From NCBI GenBank assembly GCA_965213525.1, contig OZ243889.1:1736001-1800000 (forward strand): a DNA stretch of 64,000 nt, given 5' to 3'. The notes under the pieces are model-generated. The model saw only the letters and a list, made by a program, of their open reading frames with translations. It had not been told where the DNA came from and ran no database searches. Of this stretch, positions 58,000 through 64,000 are shown one piece after another. Made by a program: the position numbers and the translations under genes. Positions within the stretch are counted from its first letter, which is position 1; every line of letters starts with the position of its first letter. Source of the stretch: G965213525 sp965213525 (GTDB taxonomy: Bacteria; Actinomycetota; Acidimicrobiia; Acidimicrobiales; Poriferisodalaceae).

Positions 58000-59417
58000 G
58001 GCCGCGCCCGCATGCTCAGCTGGTGCAGGGCAGCAGGAGTGAGGTCATCCAGATCGAGCCCCTCGGCTCGAGCCTGGGCCTCGGTCCCCCGCACCAGGTC
58101 GACCAGCTCGCTCGCCCGCCGGCGCAGCGCACCCTCGGCGTCGACGCCAGCATCTCGAGCCAGCGAGACGACCGAGAACAACAGGTCGCCGATGCGTCCG
58201 GCGTCGACGTCCGCGGGCTGGCGCAGCTCGGAGAGCTCGACGGCCAGTCCGCCGACGACGGTGGCGTGGTCGGGGGGGACGAGACCGATCGCTGCGGCCT
58301 TGCGCTGCACCTTGGCGGCGCGGGCCAGGGCCGGCAGGGCGGCCGGGATGCCGTCCATCACGCTGTCGCGCCCCTTCTCGTGGCGCTTGGCCGTCTCCCA
58401 GTTGGCCATCACGGCGTCGGCATCGGCGGCCCCTTGGGGCCCGAAGACGTGGGGGTGGCGGGCCACGAGCTTGTCGTGCACGCCCCGGCACACGTCGGCC
58501 AGGTCGAAGCGGCCCGCCTCGGCGCCGAGCACCGAGTGCAGCACCACCTGGAACATGAGGTCGCCCAGCTCCTCGGCGAGGTGCTCGGCGCAGTCGTCGC
58601 CGGTGCCGTCGAACGAGTCGATGGCCTCGAGCACCTCGTGGGCCTCCTCGAGCAGGTGTGGGGCCAGGCTCTGGTGGGTCTGGCGGGCGTCCCAGGGACA
58701 CCGCAGGCGCAGGGTGCGCACCAGCTCGTCGAGGCGCACCACCTCAGCGGCGACCGGCGCCGCCAACGTCGGCAGGTAGCAGCAGGTGAGGTGGTCGGGC
58801 TCGACGCTGCGGTCGAGCTCGCTCCAGGGGACCTCGGTGACGGTCTCATCAGCCAGACCGAGGCGCTGGAGCACCACGACGGGCTCGTCGGGATCGCCGT
58901 CGACCGCGAGCTTGAGGTCAGAGAGCACCTGGCGGTCGTGGGTGTGGGCCACCAGCAGGGGGCCCCGCTGCCCGGCGGCCTCGACGCCGAAGCGGTGCCC
59001 GTCGACGAGGCGGACCCCGGCGTCGACCGGATCGACGCCGAGGCGCGCCCAGACCAGATCCAAGAACGACATCGCAGGGTGGCAGGTGACCTCGACCCGG
59101 GGGTCAGCGACGAGCAGCTCCACGCTGCGCTCCAGCACGAACGGTGAACCGGGCACGGCGTAGAGGACCTCGCCGTGGCGACCGGCGGCGTCGACGAGGC
59201 GCTCGGCGATCGTGGCGTAGACCTCGTGGTAGACGTCGGCCGCTTCGTACACGTCATCGAAGGTCCGAGCCCCCGAGACGACCTCGGCGCTCGGGTGGCG
59301 AGCGGTGCGCACGAAGCGAGCGTCGGGCGCCACGGCGTCGATCGCGACGGTCGTCGCCGGGGGCACCAGGTCTGCGCTGGCGGGGCCGAGACCGACGACG
59401 GTGATGCGGGGCGCCAC
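57996..59417 (-). CDS. mazG: MazG nucleotide pyrophosphohydrolase fused to tetrapyrrole-methylase domain
   Basis: A 473-residue two-domain protein, of the YabN type. Residues 1 to about 215 are a tetrapyrrole (corrin/porphyrin) methylase-like domain with ITVVGLGPASADLV and YAVPGSPFV. Residues about 220-470 are a tandem MazG module with CPWDARQTHQSLAPHLLEEAHEVLEAID and EELGDLMFQVVLHS. The second half shows FGPQG and NWETAKRHEKGR-DSVMDGIPAALPALARA. MazG breaks down abnormal NTPs. The role of the methylase-like part is not known. The gene adjoins eno and mfd, as in other actinobacteria. Confidence 0.92.
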   Translation of the reverse strand: MAPRITVVGLGPASADLVPPATTVAIDAVAPDARFVRTARHPSAEVVSGARTFDDVYEAADVYHEVYATIAERLVDAAGRHGEVLYAVPGSPFVLERSVELLVADPRVEVTCHPAMSFLDLVWARLGVDPVDAGVRLVDGHRFGVEAAGQRGPLLVAHTHDRQVLSDLKLAVDGDPDEPVVVLQRLGLADETVTEVPWSELDRSVEPDHLTCCYLPTLAAPVAAEVVRLDELVRTLRLRCPWDARQTHQSLAPHLLEEAHEVLEAIDSFDGTGDDCAEHLAEELGDLMFQVVLHSVLGAEAGRFDLADVCRGVHDKLVARHPHVFGPQGAADADAVMANWETAKRHEKGRDSVMDGIPAALPALARAAKVQRKAAAIGLVPPDHATVVGGLAVELSELRQPADVDAGRIGDLLFSVVSLARDAGVDAEGALRRRASELVDLVRGTEAQARAEGLDLDDLTPAALHQLSMRARP

Positions 59418-59418
59418 C

Positions 59419-60414
59419 TCAAGAACCCGGTTGGCCGGCCACGTCGCCGGCGAGCGGTGCGTCGTCCTCGGGGGCGAGCGGGGAGACGACCGTGCGCCCG
59501 TTCCACGATCCGTATCGGGGCGAGATCTCGACGTCGGCGTCGGTGAGGTAGCTCAACAGCTCCTCGTTGACCGTCTCCTCGGCGATCGCTGCGCTCTCCA
59601 GCTGCCAGCGTTCGGTGGCCAGGGCCTCGACGGCTTCGAAGTCGAGGTCGGGCCCGCGCCCCTGCACCTCGATCACGTGGAAGCCGAAGTCGGTCTCGAC
59701 GACGTCGCTGATCGCGCCGACCTCGGCCGTGCGGACCGCCTCGGCGAAGGGCTCGACGTAGCGCTCTGGTGAAGAGCAGCCGAGATCGCCGCCGACTGCC
59801 GCTGACCCCGGATCGATCGAGACCTCGGCGGCGACCTCGGCGAACGGGTCAGCCCCATCGACGATGCGCCGGCGGGCCACAGCGGCCTCATCGGCATCCT
59901 CGACGAGCAGGTGACGCACGCAGACGACGTCGGCGAGCTGGTCGGCGTTGCGCTCGAACCACTCCCGAGCGGTGGTCGCGACCCCCGCCTCGGCGAGGAT
60001 CTCGCGCTGGACCGCCACCCGGGTCTCCTGGCGCCCGGCGAAGGTGTCCAGCCAGTCGGTGGCCACGACGCCCTGATCGATGTCGGCCAGCTGGGCGCGG
60101 TCGTCGTCGGTGACGGTGCCGCCGAGGTCGCGCAGGGCATCGGTGAGGACGACATCCTCGACGCGCTGCTGGAGGAGCTGACGGGCTGCCTCACCGCTGA
60201 AGTTGCCGCCCGGGCCACGTTCGAGCAACGCCACGAGACCGGGGTTGGCCTCGGCGAACTCGGCCGCGGCCGCCAGCTCGTCACGCAACGACTCCTCGGA
60301 GATGTCGGTGCCGTTGACCGTGGCCGCCGGTGAGGTCGTCGAACCGCATGCGCCGAGGGCGGCGGTCGCGACGACGAGGAGCAGCGGGCGGAGCCAGGTG
60401 GGGTGCGACGGCAC
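59419..60414 (-). CDS. SurA/PpiC-type peptidyl-prolyl isomerase lipoprotein
   Basis: An exported lipoprotein of 331 residues. The signal peptide LRPLLLVVATAALGACGS ends in a lipobox with cysteine at about residue 20. A SurA N-terminal-like helical region (about 30-165) is followed by a parvulin rotamase domain. That domain has VRHLLVEDADEA, ADPFAEVAAEVSIDPGSAAVGGDLGC and DFGFHVIEVQGRGPDL. It probably folds secreted proteins outside the membrane. The GTG at 60414 has a -10 hexamer 8 nt upstream. LpqU occupies the comparable place in mycobacteria, but this protein is not LpqU. Confidence 0.88.
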   Translation of the reverse strand: MPSHPTWLRPLLLVVATAALGACGSTTSPAATVNGTDISEESLRDELAAAAEFAEANPGLVALLERGPGGNFSGEAARQLLQQRVEDVVLTDALRDLGGTVTDDDRAQLADIDQGVVATDWLDTFAGRQETRVAVQREILAEAGVATTAREWFERNADQLADVVCVRHLLVEDADEAAVARRRIVDGADPFAEVAAEVSIDPGSAAVGGDLGCSSPERYVEPFAEAVRTAEVGAISDVVETDFGFHVIEVQGRGPDLDFEAVEALATERWQLESAAIAEETVNEELLSYLTDADVEISPRYGSWNGRTVVSPLAPEDDAPLAGDVAGQPGS

Positions 60415-60422
60415 GGGCGCCG

Positions 60423-60428
60423 AGCGTA
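60423..60428 (-). promoter_or_regulatory. Leaderless -10 element of the SurA-like gene
   Basis: TACGCT on the minus strand, 8 nt before the GTG at 60414. Confidence 0.45.
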
Positions 60429-60503
60429 GGCCGGACCGGGCCGCCGACGGCACCGCCGGGCCACGCCGGCCCCGCCCCCTGCGCTCCACCACCGGCGACC
60501 GCC

Positions 60504-61214
60504 TCAGCGGGCAGCGAGCACGGCGTCGACGACCTCGTCGACCGATCGGACCGAGCGGTGCGGGCCACCCGGGCCGAGGCCTTCGGGATCGAGGTGCACC
60601 GGCACGAGCCCGGCAGCGGCTGATCCCTCCACGTCGTTGCGGTGGGAGTCACCGACGTAGGCGCATCGCTGCGGGTCGAGCCCGAGCGGCTCGACGGCGT
60701 GAGCGAAGATCGCCGGGTCGGGCTTGAGGATGCCGACGATCCCAGAGTCGACGATGACGGCCACCATCGTCCCCGCTCCGGGTCCCACCTGAGCGATGGT
60801 GGCGTCGGCGAGCACCTCGGCGATGTGGCCGTCCGCGTTGGACACGATGGCAGCGGGGACCCCGGCGTCGACCAGACGGGCCAGGGCGGCGACGTTGGCG
60901 ACCACGGGGTGGGTCCACAGGCGCCGGGACGGGGTGGCGTGCCACAGCTCGTCGAGGGCGGCCACCCACCGGGGCTCTGGATCGACGCCGAGGGCGGCGA
61001 GGTAGGCGAGGTGGTAGGCGGGCCAGCGCTCGGGGGCGTCGCCGCTGCGGTCATAGGCAGCGATGCCGTGGTGGTGAGCCCGCACGAACTCGCCCTCTGG
61101 GCGCCCAGCCGTCGACGGCACCGCCGCGCTCACCAGATCGGGGCGGGGCACGACGAAGACGCCACCGACGTCGAACACGACCGCATCGACGTCCAACGGC
61201 CCTGCGTCGGTCAT
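60504..61214 (-). CDS. HAD-family hydrolase
   Basis: A 236-residue haloacid dehalogenase-like hydrolase. Motif I is AVVFDVGGVFV (aspartate D-x-G in place of the common DxDGT), motif II is AAIVSNADGH, motif III K in GILKPDPAIF, and motif IV CAYVGDSHRNDVEGS. The helical cap lies between about residues 30 and 110. It probably removes phosphate from a small molecule. The ATG overlaps the mfd stop by 4 bp, so it is translated with mfd. Confidence 0.88.
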   Translation of the reverse strand: MTDAGPLDVDAVVFDVGGVFVVPRPDLVSAAVPSTAGRPEGEFVRAHHHGIAAYDRSGDAPERWPAYHLAYLAALGVDPEPRWVAALDELWHATPSRRLWTHPVVANVAALARLVDAGVPAAIVSNADGHIAEVLADATIAQVGPGAGTMVAVIVDSGIVGILKPDPAIFAHAVEPLGLDPQRCAYVGDSHRNDVEGSAAAGLVPVHLDPEGLGPGGPHRSVRSVDEVVDAVLAAR

Positions 61215-64000
61215 GCCGCCACCTCGACGGGGACGAGCTCGTCGAGCAGATCACGCACCACCGCCGCCGGGTCGGCCCCGGCGGGCACGGGCACGATGAG
61301 CTCGGCCGAGCCCTCCTTGTACTTGGCACCCCGGGCCAGACGTCGGAGGCGGATCTCCTGGCTGGCCTTCAGCTCGACCGGGGCGAGGCGCACCGTCCCG
61401 GGGCGGGTGACCCCGACCTCGTGCACCCCGATGCGATGGCACGCCGCCCGCAGCGCGGCGATGCGCAACAGCGCCTCGGCCTCGGGAGGCACGGGGCCGA
61501 AGCGGTCCTGCCAGTCCGAGCGCACGGCCTCGACGGCGTCGTCGGTGGTCACCGCAGCCAGACGGCGATACGCCTCGAGGCGCAGCTCCTCTCGCCCCAC
61601 GTAGGTCTCGGGCAGGTAGGCGACGGCGGGGAGGTCGATCTTGACCTCGGCCGGTGGTCGCACCGGTTCGCCCTTCAACTCGGCGACGGCCTCGGACACC
61701 ATCTCGACGTACAGGTCGTAGCCGACTGCGGCGATGTGGCCGGACTGGGTCTCGCCGAGCAGGTGCCCGGCGCCTCGGATCTCCAGGTCGCGCATGGCGA
61801 TGCGGAACCCGCTGCCGAGCTCGGTGGCCTCGCCGATCGTCTTCAGCCGCTCGTAGGCCTCTTCGGACAACGAGACGTCGGTGGGGTGGAACAGGTAGGC
61901 GTAGGCCCGCTGGCCCGCCCGACCGACCCGGCCCCGCAACTGGTGCAGCTGACCGAGTCCCAACAGGTCGGCCCGATCGACGACGAGGGTGTTCACCGAA
62001 GGCATGTCGATGCCCGACTCGATGATCGTGGTGCACACCAAGACGTCGTAGCGGCCCTCCCAGAAGTCGAAGACGATCTGCTCGAGGGTGCCCTCGTCGA
62101 GCTGGCCGTGGGCGACGGCCACCCTGGCCTCGGGGACCAGCTCCCGCAGGTCGGCTGCTACCCGCTCGATGTCGGCCACCCGGTTGTGGACGAAGAAGAC
62201 CTGGCCCTCCCTCAGCAGCTCACGCCGGATGGATTCGGCGACCGCCCGCTCGTCGTACTCCCCGACGTAGGTGAGGATCGGCTGGCGCTCGGCCGGTGGG
62301 GTCTGCAGGAGGGTGAGGTCGCGGATGCCGGTGAGGCTCATCTCGAGCGTGCGGGGGATGGGCGTGGCGGTCAGGGTCAACACGTCGACGTCGTTCTTGA
62401 AGCTCTTGATGCGCTCCTTGTGGCCCACGCCGAAGCGCTGCTCCTCGTCGACCACCAGCAGTCCGAGATCGGCGAAGGCGACGTCGGCGGCGAGCAGCCG
62501 GTGGGTGCCGATGACGACGTCGACCCCCCCGGTCGCCAGCCCGGACACGACCTCACGCTGCTGGGCCGGGGTGAGGAACCGGCTCAGCAGCTCGACGCGA
62601 GCCGGGTAGGGCGCGAAGCGCTCGGTGAAGGTCGAGTGGTGCTGGCTGGCCAGCAGGGTGGTCGGCACCAGCACCGCCGCTTGGTGACCCGACTGGACGG
62701 CCTTGAACACCGCCCGCAGGGCCACTTCGGTCTTGCCGAACCCGACGTCGCCACAGACCAGCCGGTCCATCGGCACCTCGGACTCCATGTCGGCCTTGAC
62801 CGCCTCGATGGCGGTGGCCTGGTCCGGCGTCTCGGTGAACGGGAACGACTCCTCGAGCTCGCGCTGCCAGGGAGTGTCGAGGTCGTGGGCCACGCCGGTG
62901 GCGGTGGCACGGGCCTGGTAGAGCACGACGAGCTCCTGGGCCACCTCACGCACCGCCGAGCGCACCCGGGCTTTGGTCTTGGCCCAGTCGGCGCCGCCCA
63001 TCTTCGACAGCGACGGGGTGTCACCGCCGGTGTAGGGCCGGATGAGATCGACCTGATCCGAAGGCAGGTAGATGCGGTCCGACCCCCGGAACTCGAGCTG
63101 GAGGTAGTCACGCTCGGCGCCCATCAGGGTGCGGGTGACCATGCCGCCGTAGCGGGCGACGCCGTGCTGGTGGTGCACGACGTGATCACCCGGTTGCAGC
63201 GTCTCGAAGATCCGCTGGGCGCCCCGGCGGCGGGGTCGGGCACGGCGGTGGGTCGACCGGCGACCGGTGAGGTCGGTCTCGGTGAGCACACCGAGACCGA
63301 CACCGGGCAGGATCGTTCCCCGCTCGAGGGGGGCGACGACGACGTCGAGGTGCAGACCCGCCTCACGGAGCGACTCGGCGATGCGCGCCGCTGACCCGGC
63401 GCCCTCGGCGGTCACCACGATGTCGGTGCCCTCGGCGAGCAAGCCGTGCACCTGGGCCATGAGGCGGTCGGACCCGCCGACCACGGTCTCCCAGGCCCTG
63501 GTCTCGACCACCGGCGCGTCGGGCCCCGGCGCGACGCCGACGATGCGCCAGGTCGCCGAGCGGGGGGCGGCCAGCCCGCGTTCGGATCCGAGGTGCAACC
63601 GTGGCAGCCGAGCTGCGCCCTCGCCCTCGTCGACGTCGTCGCCGTCGGTGGGGGCTGCGCCGGACGAGTGGGACCGGCCAGCGACGCCGTCGACCCCCCA
63701 GGTGACCGCCAACGACCGGGCCAGGTCGGCCTCCTCGGCGACGAGGTCATCGGCACGGTCACGCAACCGGCGGGGCTCGACGACCCACAGCAGGGCGTCG
63801 TCGTCGAGGACGTCGACCAGCGTGCGCTCCTGCTCGGCGACCCAGGGCAGCCACGACTCCATGCCGTCGAACAGCTCGCCGGCCGCCAGACGTTCCCACT
63901 GCTCACGCCCCCACGGCTCGGCGACGAGCAGCTGCTCGGCGCGGCGCCGCACCGACGGCAGGGCGAGCAGCTCGCGGGCGGGCCACAGCTCGACCTCGGC
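61211..64000 (-). CDS. mfd: Transcription-repair coupling factor Mfd, 5' end outside window
   Basis: Removes RNA polymerase stalled at DNA damage and recruits UvrA. The visible 929 residues lack the first part of the UvrB-like region. Seen in order: the remainder of the N-terminal domains, the RNA polymerase-interacting domain (GDHVVHHQHGVARYGGM and following), and then the translocase with Walker A GDVGFGKTEVALRA, the DEEQ box in VVDEEQRFGVGHKE, motif III LTATPIPRTL, and motifs V and VI in TIIESGIDMPSVNTLVVD and QLRGRVGRAGQRAYAYL. The C-terminal TRCF domain is complete. Reading is open to position 64000. Confidence 0.96.
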   Translation of the reverse strand, partial: AEVELWPARELLALPSVRRRAEQLLVAEPWGREQWERLAAGELFDGMESWLPWVAEQERTLVDVLDDDALLWVVEPRRLRDRADDLVAEEADLARSLAVTWGVDGVAGRSHSSGAAPTDGDDVDEGEGAARLPRLHLGSERGLAAPRSATWRIVGVAPGPDAPVVETRAWETVVGGSDRLMAQVHGLLAEGTDIVVTAEGAGSAARIAESLREAGLHLDVVVAPLERGTILPGVGLGVLTETDLTGRRSTHRRARPRRRGAQRIFETLQPGDHVVHHQHGVARYGGMVTRTLMGAERDYLQLEFRGSDRIYLPSDQVDLIRPYTGGDTPSLSKMGGADWAKTKARVRSAVREVAQELVVLYQARATATGVAHDLDTPWQRELEESFPFTETPDQATAIEAVKADMESEVPMDRLVCGDVGFGKTEVALRAVFKAVQSGHQAAVLVPTTLLASQHHSTFTERFAPYPARVELLSRFLTPAQQREVVSGLATGGVDVVIGTHRLLAADVAFADLGLLVVDEEQRFGVGHKERIKSFKNDVDVLTLTATPIPRTLEMSLTGIRDLTLLQTPPAERQPILTYVGEYDERAVAESIRRELLREGQVFFVHNRVADIERVAADLRELVPEARVAVAHGQLDEGTLEQIVFDFWEGRYDVLVCTTIIESGIDMPSVNTLVVDRADLLGLGQLHQLRGRVGRAGQRAYAYLFHPTDVSLSEEAYERLKTIGEATELGSGFRIAMRDLEIRGAGHLLGETQSGHIAAVGYDLYVEMVSEAVAELKGEPVRPPAEVKIDLPAVAYLPETYVGREELRLEAYRRLAAVTTDDAVEAVRSDWQDRFGPVPPEAEALLRIAALRAACHRIGVHEVGVTRPGTVRLAPVELKASQEIRLRRLARGAKYKEGSAELIVPVPAGADPAAVVRDLLDELVPVEVAA

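Noticed and set aside
1..64000. tRNA, rRNA, CRISPR arrays, insertion sequences, prophage and selenocysteine machinery
   Set aside because: No matching structures or genes were recognised; short or degenerate forms cannot be excluded by eye.

Overview
This 64 kb window comes from a high-GC actinobacterial chromosome. F420-dependent luciferase-like oxidoreductases, many GTG starts, menaquinone enzyme MenC, and the order mfd / mazG / eno / ftsB ... DUF501 / ppx all point to Actinomycetota. The mix with type IV pilus ATPases suggests class Acidimicrobiia, but that placement is inference. No rRNA, tRNA, CRISPR array, insertion sequence or prophage was recognised. Genes are closely packed, and many neighbours overlap by 4 bp (ATGA or GTGA), indicating translational coupling.

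Layout. 1-3.2 kb: edge of a DNA methyltransferase, a frameshifted acyl-CoA ligase and an LLM oxidoreductase. 3.2-9.3 kb: a pair of 49-bp palindromic repeats, gamma-carbonic anhydrase-like protein, oligopeptidase B, MauE-like protein, flavin reductase, MBL hydrolase and PilT. 9.4-11.4 kb: a two-gene redox operon whose second gene reads through an in-frame TGA at 11142-11144 and is a UGSC-type selenoprotein with a bacterial SECIS-like hairpin. 11.4-36.5 kb: mostly housekeeping and catabolic genes (a HEPN pair, MutY, MaoC, lactate dehydrogenase, geranylgeranyl reductase family, acyl-CoA dehydrogenase, fumarase, SDR, CtaG/SCO1, rhomboid, dihydrolipoamide dehydrogenase-like, MenC, M18 aminopeptidase, DASS transporter).

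36.5-64 kb: the conserved actinobacterial block mfd - HAD - SurA-like - mazG - epimerase - eno - ftsB (right) and DUF501 - ppx (left). It is interrupted by pilB and a large form II carbon monoxide dehydrogenase-like (cox) locus. The cox locus has coxL, a three-gene ABC exporter, coxS, coxM and coxD in one run. A two-component system, a DUF4153 membrane protein and a ribbon-helix-helix pair follow, and then coxE, two xdhC parts, a MobA-like protein and coxG.

Regulation visible in the sequence: at about seventeen genes a TANNNT -10 hexamer ends 6-9 nt before the start codon, which indicates widespread leaderless transcription. A smaller set of genes has clear Shine-Dalgarno sequences. The main discovery candidates are the selenoprotein operon, the leaderless promoter set, the HEPN and nucleotidyltransferase-like toxin-antitoxin traces, and the cox locus with its embedded exporter.
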